DNA from: Rhizobium sp. NRK18
GTDB taxonomy: Bacteria > Pseudomonadota > Alphaproteobacteria > Rhizobiales > Rhizobiaceae
Assembly: GCF_024385575.1 (NCBI RefSeq)
Contig: NZ_JANFMV010000001.1
Coordinates: forward strand, 3,129,681-3,193,680
Direction of reading: 5' to 3'
Length of the DNA: 64,000 nt
The notes under the pieces are model-generated. The model did no database searches. It was not told where the DNA came from and saw only the letters and a list, made by a program, of their open reading frames with translations. Each line of letters begins with the position of its first letter. Positions within the stretch are counted from its first letter, which is position 1. Position numbers and translations under genes: made by a program. This document shows, piece after piece, positions 26,693 to 35,905 of this stretch.

Positions 26693-27082
26693 GGCGCATA
26701 TCCTGTCTCGAATCCGGTCGGCATCCGGACCACTCCTGACGCATTGCAATCAATTTCGCGGCACGGGAAAGCTTGTCCGCAGAAAGGGAAGAATTGGGGG
26801 ACATGCTGGCGCAAGAGTTGAAAAGGCATGTGTTTGCCCATTATTGGAGACGACCAGCCTGTCTCCATGGAGCGTTCCGGCACTGCCGGATGCCTTCGGT
26901 CATTTCAACCCAAGCGAATTCTTCCCATGATAGTCTTAAGGCTGCCTTAATTGCCGACGGGCGGTCTGGCGTCTTTTTGTAAACGTTTTCGGTCGGCAAA
27001 TAAGAGCGTGCAATCAGGATGCCGTTTTCCGTCCAGTTTGCGCCCACTTTGCGCCTTGCGGCGAATCCGGATAAATGCGCGG
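26693..27082. other. Divergent intergenic region before mutL
   Basis: About 390 bases between the divergently transcribed PAS-receiver gene and mutL. It must hold both promoters, but no convincing -35/-10 pair, repeat or RNA gene was recognised. Short frames here are not supported by ribosome sites. Confidence 0.45.
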
Positions 27083-28897
27083 ATGGCAATCAAACAGCTG
27101 ACAGAAACCCTGATCAACCAGATCGCCGCCGGCGAGGTCATCGAACGACCGGCCAGCGCTGCGAAGGAGTTGATCGAGAATGCGATCGACGCGGGCGCGA
27201 CGCGTATCGAGATCGCGACGGCGGGTGGCGGCAAGGGATTGCTGCGGGTGACCGATAATGGCGGCGGCATGAGCCCGGCCGACCTGGAACTGGCGATCCG
27301 CCGGCATTGCACCTCGAAGATCAGCGACACGCTGGACGATATCCGCACGCTCGGCTTTCGCGGCGAGGCGCTGCCGTCGATCGGCTCGGTCGCAAAACTG
27401 TCGATCACCAGCCGCAGCCAGGGTGCTGGCGAAGGGGCCGCGATCACGGTTGCCGCCGGCAAGGTATCGCCGGTGCGGCCGGCACCCGCCAATCCCGGTA
27501 CGGTGGTCGAGGTCCGCGATCTTTTCTTCGCGACACCGGCACGGCTGAAATTCCTGAAGACGGAACGGGCGGAAGCGGCGGCAATCACCGAGACGGTGAA
27601 GCGGATGGCCATTGCCTTTCCGCATATCCGCTTCGTCCTGTCGGGTTCGGACCGGTCGACCCTGGAACTGGCGTCGACAGGCGACGACCGTCTCGCCCGC
27701 ATCGCGCAGATCCTCGGCGCCGAATTCAAGGACAATGCGATCGAGCTCGATGCCGCCCGCGAGGATGTGACGCTCACTGGCTTTGCCGGCGTGCCGACCT
27801 TCAATCGCGGCAATTCGGCCCATCAATACGCCTTCGTCAACGGCCGGCCGGTGCAGGACAAGCTGATCCTGTCGGCTATACGCGGCGCCTATGCGGAAAC
27901 GATCCCGCACGGGCGCTATCCGGTGGCGGTACTCTCCATCGGCATCGACCCGGCCCTGGTCGACGTCAATGTGCACCCGGCCAAATCCGACGTGCGCTTC
28001 CGCGATCCCGGCCTGATCCGCGGCCTGATCCTCGGCGCGGTGCGCGAGGCGTTGAGCCGCGAGGGCGACCGTGCCTCGACGACGGGCGCGAACGCGATGA
28101 TGCGCTCCTTCCGCCCCGGTTTCCAGCCGCAGACACCGGCGCAGCCGTGGAGCCCGCAGACCTCGCCGAGCAGGCCCTTCTCCATGCCTGCCGCCGCCTT
28201 CGGTTTTGGCGAGAGCCGGCAGTCGGCCTTCGACGCGTTCGCCCAGCCCTCGGCGCGGGCGGAGACGCCGGTTGCGGCTGCCGAACCATCGCCATCTGCC
28301 GAAGCGCCGGTACAACAGTTTCCGCTCGGCGCGGCGCGGGCGCAGGTGCACGAAAACTATATCGTCGCGCAGACGGCGGACGGGCTGGTGATCGTCGACC
28401 AGCATGCCGCCCATGAAAGGCTGGTGTTCGAAGCCATGCGCAAGGCGCTGCAGGACCGCCGGCTTCCCTCGCAGGCGCTGCTCATTCCGGAGATCGTCGA
28501 CCTGCCGGAAGAGGACTGCGACCGGCTGATCGCCCATGCCGGCGAGTTCGAACAGCTCGGCCTGGCGATCGAGCGTTTCGGCCCGGGGGCCGTTGCCGTT
28601 CGGGAAACGCCGGCGATGCTCGGCGAGATGGATGCGGCCGGTCTGGTCCGGCAGCTTGCAGACGAGATCGCCGAGTGGGATACTGCCAACGGTCTGGCGG
28701 CGCGGCTCGACTATCTTGCCGCCACAATGGCCTGTCACGGTTCCGTCAGATCCGGTCGCCGGCTGCGGGCGGAAGAAATGAACGCGCTCCTGCGCCAGAT
28801 GGAGGCGACCCCCGGTTCGGGCCAGTGCAATCACGGCCGCCCGACCTATATCGAGCTGAAGCTGGCGGACATCGAGCGCCTTTTCGGCCGCAGTTGA
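27083..28897 (+). CDS. mutL: DNA mismatch repair protein MutL
   Basis: A 604-residue homodimeric GHKL ATPase that couples MutS mismatch recognition to downstream repair. The N-terminal ATPase domain shows [26 protein letters not shown] and FRGEALPSI, and the transducer domain carries HPAKSDVRF near residue 295. A variable Pro/Ala-rich linker (about 330-410) leads to the C-terminal dimerisation domain ([10 protein letters not shown], then [11 protein letters not shown]). The ending QCNHGRPT is typical. The ATG at 27083 begins the conserved protein; an open frame extends 44 codons upstream without family similarity. No MutS or partner lies in the window. Confidence 0.97.
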   Translation: MAIKQLTETLINQIAAGEVIERPASAAKELIENAIDAGATRIEIATAGGGKGLLRVTDNGGGMSPADLELAIRRHCTSKISDTLDDIRTLGFRGEALPSIGSVAKLSITSRSQGAGEGAAITVAAGKVSPVRPAPANPGTVVEVRDLFFATPARLKFLKTERAEAAAITETVKRMAIAFPHIRFVLSGSDRSTLELASTGDDRLARIAQILGAEFKDNAIELDAAREDVTLTGFAGVPTFNRGNSAHQYAFVNGRPVQDKLILSAIRGAYAETIPHGRYPVAVLSIGIDPALVDVNVHPAKSDVRFRDPGLIRGLILGAVREALSREGDRASTTGANAMMRSFRPGFQPQTPAQPWSPQTSPSRPFSMPAAAFGFGESRQSAFDAFAQPSARAETPVAAAEPSPSAEAPVQQFPLGAARAQVHENYIVAQTADGLVIVDQHAAHERLVFEAMRKALQDRRLPSQALLIPEIVDLPEEDCDRLIAHAGEFEQLGLAIERFGPGAVAVRETPAMLGEMDAAGLVRQLADEIAEWDTANGLAARLDYLAATMACHGSVRSGRRLRAEEMNALLRQMEATPGSGQCNHGRPTYIELKLADIERLFGRS

Positions 28898-28953
28898 ATT
28901 GAGATGGCCGCAGGTTTATGAGAACATCCAGACTGTTCAGGAGAAGACCATTG

Positions 28954-29187
28954 ATGAACCGGTTTGAAGGCGGCGGCAATCGTGAAGCGAAGATCAAGTA
29001 TCTCGGCGCCGATTTCCAGATTCTGATGCCGGGTTCGCATGTCGTCTGTGCCGTGACCGGCAAGATCATTCCGATCGACGAGCTGCGTTACTGGAGCGTC
29101 GCCAGGCAGGAAGCCTATGTCGATGCCGAGGCGTCTCTCGAGGCCGAAAAGCGCGCCGGCACCCTGCCCGTTCAGCCCAGGGGCTGA
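28954..29187 (+). CDS. DUF2093 family protein
   Basis: A 77-residue protein starting MNRFEGGGNREAKIKYL, with the DUF2093 core (ADFQILMPGSHVVCAVTG and IPIDELRYWSV). The family is small and nearly confined to alphaproteobacteria, and its function is unknown. It begins 56 bases after mutL on the same strand with an AGGAG ribosome site, so it may be co-transcribed. A short palindrome (29172-29187) overlaps its stop codon and faces the convergent MFS gene. The upstream in-frame ATG at 28918 is rejected for lack of a ribosome site. Confidence 0.85.
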   Translation: MNRFEGGGNREAKIKYLGADFQILMPGSHVVCAVTGKIIPIDELRYWSVARQEAYVDAEASLEAEKRAGTLPVQPRG

Positions 29188-29207
29188 CCCCCTCTTCCAC
29201 TCGACAT

Positions 29208-30635
29208 CTATGCTCCGGCTGTGGCCGTGCCTGCCTCAGATCGCACGAAGCGGAAGGCGAGCAGCCAGCCGACGATCGCAAACGGCACCGCCGACAAGAA
29301 GACGAAGGTGCTGACGCGCGCCGCCTCGGCCGCATCCATTCCGTCCGCAAGCCCGCCGAGATGTGCGATGATACCGGAAAATGCAGCACCGATCGCATAG
29401 CCGAGACGTGTCATCGTCGGCAGGGCGCCGGCCATGCGCTCCGTATCGCCGGGTCCGGCAACCGCATTGGCACGGCGGCGGACGAAGCCATAGGCCATGC
29501 CGAAGCCGCCGCCATCGAGCGCCGCACAAGCGGCAATGGCAAACACCGAGCCATGCGGGACGAAGAAGACGTAGCCGGTCGTCGCGACAGTCACCATCGA
29601 CAGACCGATCAGGATGAACTTGCCGTCCTCCGATTCCGGCCGGCCCGAGACCGCAATGGCGGAAAACGTCCAGGCGATCGACGTGCAGGCGATCGCATAG
29701 CCCGCCTCGACCGCCGAAATGTCATGGATCAGCTTCATCGCCAGCGGCGCATAGATGGCGAGCGGTATGGTTGCGAAGGCGAAGAAGAAGAGGAGACCGA
29801 GGCAGGCGACCGTCTGCGATGACAGCCGCGTTATGCCGTCCGGCAGCAGCCGTCGCTCTCCGGAGCCGGCATCCAGCTTCAGGAACAAGGCCACGGCACC
29901 GACGCCGACCAGAAGGCTGGTGACCATCAGCGGCGCCGAAATGCCGGTTCCCGCGAACGAGACCGAGACGATGCCGACGGCCAGAAGGGCGAGACGACGA
30001 TAGGGAATATGGGCCTCTTGCGGCTCCAGCTTCGGCGCCGGTGCCGAACGGGCGACGAGCGGAATGGCGGCGGCGAGAAGCAGCGCCTTGGCGCCGAACA
30101 GGAGAAAGCCGCCGCGCCAGCTGAGATATTCGGCAAACAGGCCACCGATCAACGGCCCGAGGAAGGACGAGATGCCCCAGATCGCCGACATCACGGCGAT
30201 CGCCCTGACCGACAGGCGCGGCGGAAAGAACAGGGCAATGGCGATATAGGCAAGCGACAGCAGTCCGCCGCCGCCGAGCCCCTGCAGCAGGCGCCCCACG
30301 AGCACCACCCACATGGCCGGCGCAATGGCCGCAATGCCGCAGCCGGTCGCAAACACCAGCGCGGCAATGGCCATGGACCGGCGGATGCCGTAGCGCAGCG
30401 ACAGCAAGGCGGCAGAGGCGCCGGCGATGATCGAGCCCAGCTGATAGAGCGAAAACAGCCAGGAGATCAGCCCCGCGCCGCCGATTTCGCCGACAATCGA
30501 CGGCGACATGGTGGCGACCAGCAGTTCGTCGGCGGCGTGCAGCCAGACGCCTAAGCAGATGAGCACGAGCGGCGCCGTGTAGCGCGGGGTCAGGATTTCG
30601 CTCCAGGCGACACCGTCTTTTTCACTCTTGCCCAT
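29208..30635 (-). CDS. MFS transporter, drug-efflux type
   Basis: A 475-residue inner-membrane protein of the major facilitator superfamily. About 12 to 14 hydrophobic segments are visible. The motif A region between segments 2 and 3 reads LLSLRYGIRRSM, and motif C-like glycine-rich sequence (ISSFLGPLIGGLF) follows segment 5, which points to an exporter of the DHA2/EmrB-like group. The substrate is unknown. The gene is divergent from a cysteine-rich HTH regulator with a 59-base gap holding both promoters, so that regulator probably controls it. Confidence 0.85.
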   Translation of the reverse strand: MGKSEKDGVAWSEILTPRYTAPLVLICLGVWLHAADELLVATMSPSIVGEIGGAGLISWLFSLYQLGSIIAGASAALLSLRYGIRRSMAIAALVFATGCGIAAIAPAMWVVLVGRLLQGLGGGGLLSLAYIAIALFFPPRLSVRAIAVMSAIWGISSFLGPLIGGLFAEYLSWRGGFLLFGAKALLLAAAIPLVARSAPAPKLEPQEAHIPYRRLALLAVGIVSVSFAGTGISAPLMVTSLLVGVGAVALFLKLDAGSGERRLLPDGITRLSSQTVACLGLLFFFAFATIPLAIYAPLAMKLIHDISAVEAGYAIACTSIAWTFSAIAVSGRPESEDGKFILIGLSMVTVATTGYVFFVPHGSVFAIAACAALDGGGFGMAYGFVRRRANAVAGPGDTERMAGALPTMTRLGYAIGAAFSGIIAHLGGLADGMDAAEAARVSTFVFLSAVPFAIVGWLLAFRFVRSEAGTATAGA

Positions 30636-30694
30636 GGTCGGCCGATCCGTTATTTTAATAAGTAATCACTTTAAATAATCCGGCGCTTTGGACA

Positions 30695-31339
30695 ATGTCA
30701 ACGGCCAGCGAAACGAATACCGAAGTACGCATCCTCGACCTGTTGAAGACGTCGGGACCGCAGACGTCAGAGGAAGCCGGCCATGCGCTCGGCATGACGG
30801 CGCCGGGTGCGCAGCAGCATTTCGCCCGGCTGAAGGCCCGCGGCCTCGTGGTCGACGAGGCGCGTCGCCAGGGCCGCGGCCGGCCGCGCAAATACTGGCA
30901 GCTGACCGAAGACGGTCATGGCCGCTTCCCCGACCGGCATGCCGAGTTGACGGTCGATCTCATCGGCTCGGTCCGCTCGCTGTTCGGCACGGAAGGGCTC
31001 GACCGGCTGATCGCCCATCGCGAGACCGAGAGCCTCAACCACTACCGGGACGCGCTCAGGCGGCAGGAGACCTTGGGAGAGAAAATCGCGACGCTTTCGG
31101 CCCTGCGCTCCGCCGAAGGCTATATGGCGGACTGGCGGCCGGTTTCTGCGGACGAATACCTGTTCTTCGAGAACCATTGCCCGATCTGCGCCGCCGCGAA
31201 ATCCTGCCAGGGCTTCTGTCGTTCGGAGCTGGAGATCTTTCGCGCAGCACTCGGCGACGGCGTCACCGTGGAGCGCGAGGAGCACATCGTCACCGGCGCG
31301 CGGCGCTGCACCTACCGGATCAGCGCTTCGAAAGCTTAG
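30695..31339 (+). CDS. SufR-like HTH regulator with conserved cysteines
   Basis: A 214-residue transcription factor. Residues about 10-75 form a winged helix ([20 protein letters not shown], then [12 protein letters not shown]). The C-terminal part carries cysteines 162, 165, 171, 175 and 205 in the order CPIC, SCQGFC and RRC, close to the pattern of SufR, a [4Fe-4S] repressor of Fe-S assembly genes. Metal or Fe-S sensing is therefore inferred. It is divergent from an MFS exporter rather than near suf genes. Its 3' end overlaps the convergent lpxK by 20 bases. An alternative is a Zn-binding ArsR/DeoR-type repressor. Confidence 0.8.
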   Translation: MSTASETNTEVRILDLLKTSGPQTSEEAGHALGMTAPGAQQHFARLKARGLVVDEARRQGRGRPRKYWQLTEDGHGRFPDRHAELTVDLIGSVRSLFGTEGLDRLIAHRETESLNHYRDALRRQETLGEKIATLSALRSAEGYMADWRPVSADEYLFFENHCPICAAAKSCQGFCRSELEIFRAALGDGVTVEREEHIVTGARRCTYRISASKA

Positions 31340-32420
31340 AAGGCTTCTTCGCCTCCTCCGCCTTCTTCATCTCGGCGCGCCGTTCGGCCTCCGTCTCCGC
31401 CAGCCGCCGCTTGCGGAAGTTGACGAAGGTCTGGTCGATGATCTTGCCGGGCGCACGCTGATCGTCGAACACCAGTTCGATATCGACGACATGGCTCTTC
31501 TCGGCGAGTTCATGCGCGCGGCCATGGTGTCCCGCCAGCCGGACATGATCCTTCGACGTGGTGGCGAGCAGGTAGCCGTTCGCCTCCGCGTGATCCAGAA
31601 GGTCGGCGATTTCGTCGTCCTGCAGATGCTGGTGGTCGCCGAATTCGCGGCGCACGCAGATGTCCGCGCCGAGCGCCTCCAGCGTGCGGAAGAACTTTGC
31701 CGGATCGGCGATGCCGGCATAGGCGAGCACCTTCCTGCCGGCGAGTTCTGGCTTCGGCAGCGGCCGCGAATGGGCAAGATAGGCCGGGCGGCCGGCACGG
31801 GCGGCGCGGCGGATCACATGATCGGCACCGTGGCCGTTGCCGACGACCAGCAGGGCACTCGCCATGCGCAACTGCTGACCGAGCGGCGCGCGCACCGGCC
31901 CGCCCGGCAGCATGTGGCCATTGCCGATGCCGCGCATTGTGTCGACGACGACGAGGGCATAATCGATCGCCAGTCGGGCGCTCTGGAAGCCGTCATCCAT
32001 GATGATGAGATCGATGCCCATGTCGGCGAGGATACGGGCACCGTCGATGCGGTTGCGGGAAATGACCGTCGGCGCCTCGCGGGTCAGCAACAGGGGCTCG
32101 TCACCGACATGGGCAGCCAGATGATGCTCGGGATCGACAAGCGTCGGGACATCGATCGTGCCGCCATAACCGCGACTGAGGAAACCGGGCTTGAGCCCCA
32201 TCGTCTTTGCCTGCCGGCAGAGCGCGATCGCGGTCGGCGTCTTGCCGGCACCGCCGACCGTGAAATTGCCGACGCAGAGGACGGGTACGGGAACGGACTT
32301 GCGCCTGGTCCGGCGCATGCGCGCGCCGGCAACGACACCGTAGAGATAGGAAAAGGGATAGAGGCCCCAGGCGCGCCAGTCCGCCTTTTGCCACCAGAAG
32401 GGCGGCGCTTCCGAAATCAT
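31320..32420 (-). CDS. lpxK: Tetraacyldisaccharide 4'-kinase LpxK
   Basis: A 366-residue membrane-associated kinase that phosphorylates the 4' position of the lipid A precursor disaccharide. An N-terminal amphipathic or membrane segment (about 15-33) is followed by the P-loop [14 protein letters not shown] (about residues 52-65). Further conserved stretches are LSRGYGG, DDGFQ and [10 protein letters not shown]. Somewhat longer than E. coli LpxK (about 328), with a charged C-terminal tail rich in Lys and Glu. It lies downstream of waaA and a HAD phosphatase on the same strand, a usual rhizobial lipid A/core neighbourhood. Confidence 0.95.
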   Translation of the reverse strand: MISEAPPFWWQKADWRAWGLYPFSYLYGVVAGARMRRTRRKSVPVPVLCVGNFTVGGAGKTPTAIALCRQAKTMGLKPGFLSRGYGGTIDVPTLVDPEHHLAAHVGDEPLLLTREAPTVISRNRIDGARILADMGIDLIIMDDGFQSARLAIDYALVVVDTMRGIGNGHMLPGGPVRAPLGQQLRMASALLVVGNGHGADHVIRRAARAGRPAYLAHSRPLPKPELAGRKVLAYAGIADPAKFFRTLEALGADICVRREFGDHQHLQDDEIADLLDHAEANGYLLATTSKDHVRLAGHHGRAHELAEKSHVVDIELVFDDQRAPGKIIDQTFVNFRKRRLAETEAERRAEMKKAEEAKKPSKLSKR

Positions 32421-32512
32421 GGACGCTCCCGTGTCTCTGCCTCAGCCTTTGTTCAGGACCTAGCTAACATCGAAGCGGCGCTTCCGGAAGGCCGCATCGC
32501 CGAAAGCCCGCT

Positions 32513-33226
32513 TCAGGCCGGTTCTTTTGCCGGCAGGAGATCGAGAATGTCGACGATGCTCGCAAGGCAGAAGTCGGCGGCGGCAGACAGGGACTCGCGT
32601 GATCCCGTGCCCGTCAGCACGCCGATCTTCAGGCCGGCACCGGCATTGATGCCCATCATCATGTCGTGATTGTTGTCGCCGATCATCGCCACATTGGCGG
32701 GCGCGATGCCCATCGCCTCGCAGAAGCCGAGGAGCATTCCGGGCGCCGGCTTGCAGCCAAAGCCACTGTCGTAGCCGGCGATGAAATCGACGTGGCGGGC
32801 GAAGCCGAAGCGTTCGGTCAGATTGCGGATGGAGCGCTCGTTGTCGCTCGAAGCGATGCCGAGCTTCAGGCCGCGACCATGCAGTTCCGCAAAGAAGGCG
32901 GCGAGATCCGTGACGGGCACCGAAAAGGCGGTGGCGTCGGCAAACAGGGCGTCCAGCTTGCGGATGAGTTCGTCGGCCGGCACCGGAGATCCGGCGGCGA
33001 TCAGGCCTTCCGTGATCTCATGGGTGTTGCCGGCGGCGAGCAGGCTGTCCGGCACGATCGCCCCGGTCACCGGGTCCATGCCGCAGGCGCGCAGCAGGTG
33101 GTCCGCAAGATCGGCGTCGTCGCGCGAGGCGATGCGGGCAAGCTCGCGATTTACCGGCAGCCAGCTCTGGTCATAGTCGAGCAGCGTGCCGTCCTTGTCG
33201 AACAGAATTCCGGCAATGTCCTTCAT
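32513..33226 (-). CDS. HAD-family phosphatase (Gph-like)
   Basis: A 237-residue haloacid dehalogenase-type hydrolase. Motif I is FDKDGTLLDYD (from residue 9), motif II is the Ser in IASSD, and motif IV is MIGDNNHDMMMG, all with catalytic residues intact. A helical cap domain lies at about 20-85. This is subclass IA, like phosphoglycolate phosphatase, but the true substrate cannot be read from sequence. It lies between waaA and lpxK on the same strand. The ATG at 33224-33226 has a very strong GGGGAGGG ribosome site; an upstream in-frame ATG at 33244 is not preferred. Confidence 0.85.
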   Translation of the reverse strand: MKDIAGILFDKDGTLLDYDQSWLPVNRELARIASRDDADLADHLLRACGMDPVTGAIVPDSLLAAGNTHEITEGLIAAGSPVPADELIRKLDALFADATAFSVPVTDLAAFFAELHGRGLKLGIASSDNERSIRNLTERFGFARHVDFIAGYDSGFGCKPAPGMLLGFCEAMGIAPANVAMIGDNNHDMMMGINAGAGLKIGVLTGTGSRESLSAAADFCLASIVDILDLLPAKEPA

Positions 33227-33253
33227 CACCCCTCCCCCGGGCATGCGAGACGA

Positions 33254-34564
33254 TCAGCTGGCGCGCGGCATCAGCCGGGCCTGCACGGCAAGCGGCGTGA
33301 TGTAGGGCGTCAGCCCCTTGATCGTCGCCGGCAAGGCGCCGCGCATGCGCTGCACCGTCTCGTGGCCGGCCTCGATCATCTTCTGGCGCGCCGGCTCGTT
33401 GTTCAAAAGGTAGTTGACCGCCTTCGTCAGCATCTCAGTGTCGCGCACGAGGCGGGCGCCGCCGGCCTTGACGAGCTGCTGGTAGGCGTCGCGGAAATTC
33501 TGCACATGGGCGCCCGAGAGCACCGCGCTGCCGAGCATGGCCGGTTCCAGCGGATTCTGGCCGCCCTCGGCATAGAGCGAGCGACCGACGAAGGTCACCT
33601 GCGTGAGGCGCAGATAGAGACCCATCTCACCGATCGTGTCGCCGAGGAAGACATCGGTCTGCGGCGTGATCACGTCATTGCGGCTGCGGCGGGCAACCGT
33701 CAGGCCCTTGGCCGTGAGCATGGCCTCGACCGCATCGGCGCGATCGGGATGGCGTGGCACGATGATCGACAGCTGATTGTTTCGCGGGCGAATGGCCAGA
33801 TGCACGTCGGCGGCGGCGGCTTCCTCGCCGTCGAATGTGGAGATCGCGGCCCATGTCTTCCGGCCGCCGATCTGCGCGCTGTAGGTCTCGAACAGTTGCT
33901 CGTTGACCGGCGGCGCATCGGTGTCGACCTTGAGGTTGCCGGAGACGATGACGTTCTGGACGCCAAGATCATGATAGCGCTCGGCATCGAGGTCCGACTG
34001 GGCGATTGCCAGGGAAATGCCCTCGAACAAGAGTTCGGCGATCGCCGGACGGCGTCTCCAGCGATCGAAGGAGCGGTCGGATATGCGGGCGTTGATGAGG
34101 ATCTGCGGGATGTGGCGGCGCTTGAGTTCCGTGCAGATCACCGGCCAGATTTCGGACTCGGCAACCAGTGCGGCGTCGGGGTGCCAGTAGTCGAGGAAGC
34201 GGCGCACGGCCGGCTTCATGTCGAGCGGCACATATTGATGGATGACCTCGTCCTTCAGCCGGCTAGCGATCAGCGCCGCAGACGTCGTCGTTCCCGACGT
34301 CAGCACCACGTGAATGTCGCGGCGGCGCAGTTCGCGGATCAGCGGAATGATGGCCAGCGTCTCGCCGACGCTCGCGGCATGGCACCAGACGAGCGGACCT
34401 TGCGGCCGGGGCGCGCTGGCAAAGCCATAGCGTTCCGTGCGACGGGCTGCGTCTTCCTTGCCCTTGCGGGCGCGATAGGAAAGATAGGGACCCATCACCG
34501 GATAGGCGACCGAGCCTGCCAGATGATACGCGGACAGGAACATGCGGGCCAAGAGTGCCGTCAT
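33254..34564 (-). CDS. waaA: 3-deoxy-D-manno-octulosonic acid transferase WaaA
   Basis: A 436-residue glycosyltransferase that adds Kdo to lipid IVA, anchored to the inner membrane by a short N-terminal hydrophobic segment (about 5-25). The N-terminal Rossmann domain contains WCHAASVGETLAIIPLI, with the Glu that serves as base in this family, and LTSGTTTSA. The C-terminal domain has GGQNPLEPAMLG, the nucleotide-sugar site. Length fits the family. It is co-directional with DUF4170, the HAD phosphatase and lpxK, so it forms part of a lipid A/core gene group. Confidence 0.95.
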   Translation of the reverse strand: MTALLARMFLSAYHLAGSVAYPVMGPYLSYRARKGKEDAARRTERYGFASAPRPQGPLVWCHAASVGETLAIIPLIRELRRRDIHVVLTSGTTTSAALIASRLKDEVIHQYVPLDMKPAVRRFLDYWHPDAALVAESEIWPVICTELKRRHIPQILINARISDRSFDRWRRRPAIAELLFEGISLAIAQSDLDAERYHDLGVQNVIVSGNLKVDTDAPPVNEQLFETYSAQIGGRKTWAAISTFDGEEAAAADVHLAIRPRNNQLSIIVPRHPDRADAVEAMLTAKGLTVARRSRNDVITPQTDVFLGDTIGEMGLYLRLTQVTFVGRSLYAEGGQNPLEPAMLGSAVLSGAHVQNFRDAYQQLVKAGGARLVRDTEMLTKAVNYLLNNEPARQKMIEAGHETVQRMRGALPATIKGLTPYITPLAVQARLMPRAS

Positions 34565-34788
34565 GGCGAGAGGCTCCGGACAGTCGTCGGCCTGAATGCA
34601 AATGCCCTTTTCAACGCATGCTACCTTAGAAACGGGTCTCGGGATTGATCAAATCACTTTAATAATGATTACGGTCAAATGAAGTCGCTTGAAAAATTGC
34701 TGAGCGACACGGTCTGGCAAAACCCGTCTCAATGCAACACGCAATTGCCATCAAGTCCCTGAAAAAATCGGGAACCTGCCGGTTTTGA

Positions 34789-35028
34789 TCACTTTGGCAA
34801 CGCGGGATCGAGAAGGCGGTGCATGTGCACGATGAAGTAGCGCATGTGGGCGTTGTCCACGGTCGCCTGAGCCTTGGCCTTCCAGGCGGTCAGCGCTGTG
34901 GCGTAGTCCGGGAAAATTCCGACGATGTCGAGGTCGTCGAGATTGCGGAACTGAACGTCCTGAAGGTTGTCGAGCTCGCCGCCGAAGACGAGATGCAGGA
35001 GCTGCTTTTTGTTTTCCGTTTCTGCCAT
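34789..35028 (-). CDS. DUF4170 family small protein
   Basis: A 79-residue protein with a conserved alphaproteobacterial core: LHLVFGGELDNLQDVQFRN, VGIFPDYATALTAWKAKAQ and a terminal YFIVHMHRLLDP. Function is unknown. It is regularly found between the inositol-monophosphatase-type gene and waaA in rhizobia, as here, which suggests but does not prove a link to envelope synthesis. The frame starts ATG just after an AGGG-type ribosome site. A 224-base AT-richer gap separates it from waaA. Confidence 0.85.
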   Translation of the reverse strand: MAETENKKQLLHLVFGGELDNLQDVQFRNLDDLDIVGIFPDYATALTAWKAKAQATVDNAHMRYFIVHMHRLLDPALPK

Positions 35029-35092
35029 GTCCGGCCCTTTCCCTGATTAAATGCCTCCCGTCGCATCCCTGTGAGGGATTTCGCCCGAAAGG

Positions 35093-35905
35093 TCAACTGT
35101 GACGAATGCTCGACAAGAGCTTGGGCAGCAGCCAGTCGGAGGCGGCGTAGAGTTCGCCGTGGCTGGCGCTCGCGCCATTGTAGCGAACCGGCTCGCCTGC
35201 AAGCGTCACCAGCCGGCCGCCGGCCCTCTCCAAGATCAGGTCGGCTGCGGCAAGGTCCCAGTCGTGCGAACTCTTCATGACCAGCGTGCCGTCGATCCGC
35301 CCGGCGGCAATCATCGCCAGCCTGTAGGCAAGCGACGGCACGTGCTTGACGCGTTCGACACCAGCCGCGAACTCGTCGGCAAGCCGCGCCAGCATTTCCG
35401 AGCCCGTCGCAAAGCGCACCGGCTCGCCCGGGCGGCTGTCATCCACCGTGATCGGCGTGCCGTTCAATGTCGCCGGTCCGGACGGCCCCGCCACGAATGT
35501 CTCCCCGAAGGCCGGCGCATAAAGGACGCCGGCGACGGGCCGGCCGTCATGCACCACCGCCACGCTGACGCACCAGGTGCGCCGTCCGGCGAGGAAGGCC
35601 CGCGTGCCGTCGATCGGGTCGACGACGAAGAGCGTCCTCGCCGAAAGCCGCACCGGATCGTCCTCGGATTCCTCCGACAGCCAGCCATAGCCGGGACGGG
35701 CAGGACGAAGCCGCGCCTCCAGAACCTCGTTGGCCGCGTAATCCGCCGCACTGACGGGCGAAACGCCGCCGTTCTTCCACCAGACCTCCGGGGATTGTCC
35801 CCAGAACGTCCGCGCGACGTCGCCCGCCTCGCGGGCGGCCTCGACGATCAGGTCGACATCCTGCTGCCAGTTTTCCGTCGTCACCTGTTCCATCAACACC
35901 TTCAA
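35093..35905 (-). CDS. Inositol-monophosphatase-family bisphosphate nucleotidase (CysQ-like)
   Basis: A 270-residue Mg2+-dependent phosphatase. The metal-site motifs are present: SEESEDD (about residue 97), DPIDGTRAF (about residue 116) and WDLAAADLIL near residue 225. This superfamily includes 3'(2'),5'-bisphosphate nucleotidase (CysQ) and inositol monophosphatase; the adjacent pmbA and waaA genes fit the CysQ-like branch common in rhizobia, but substrate choice is inferred. The frame overlaps the pmbA stop by 4 bases, so the two are translationally coupled. Met5 (35893) is an alternative start. Confidence 0.85.
   Translation of the reverse strand: MKVLMEQVTTENWQQDVDLIVEAAREAGDVARTFWGQSPEVWWKNGGVSPVSAADYAANEVLEARLRPARPGYGWLSEESEDDPVRLSARTLFVVDPIDGTRAFLAGRRTWCVSVAVVHDGRPVAGVLYAPAFGETFVAGPSGPATLNGTPITVDDSRPGEPVRFATGSEMLARLADEFAAGVERVKHVPSLAYRLAMIAAGRIDGTLVMKSSHDWDLAAADLILERAGGRLVTLAGEPVRYNGASASHGELYAASDWLLPKLLSSIRHS

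Noticed and set aside
32666..34648. 660-codon plus-strand frame opposite the HAD phosphatase and waaA
   Set aside because: Antisense to two genes with intact motifs, and it lacks any family similarity.
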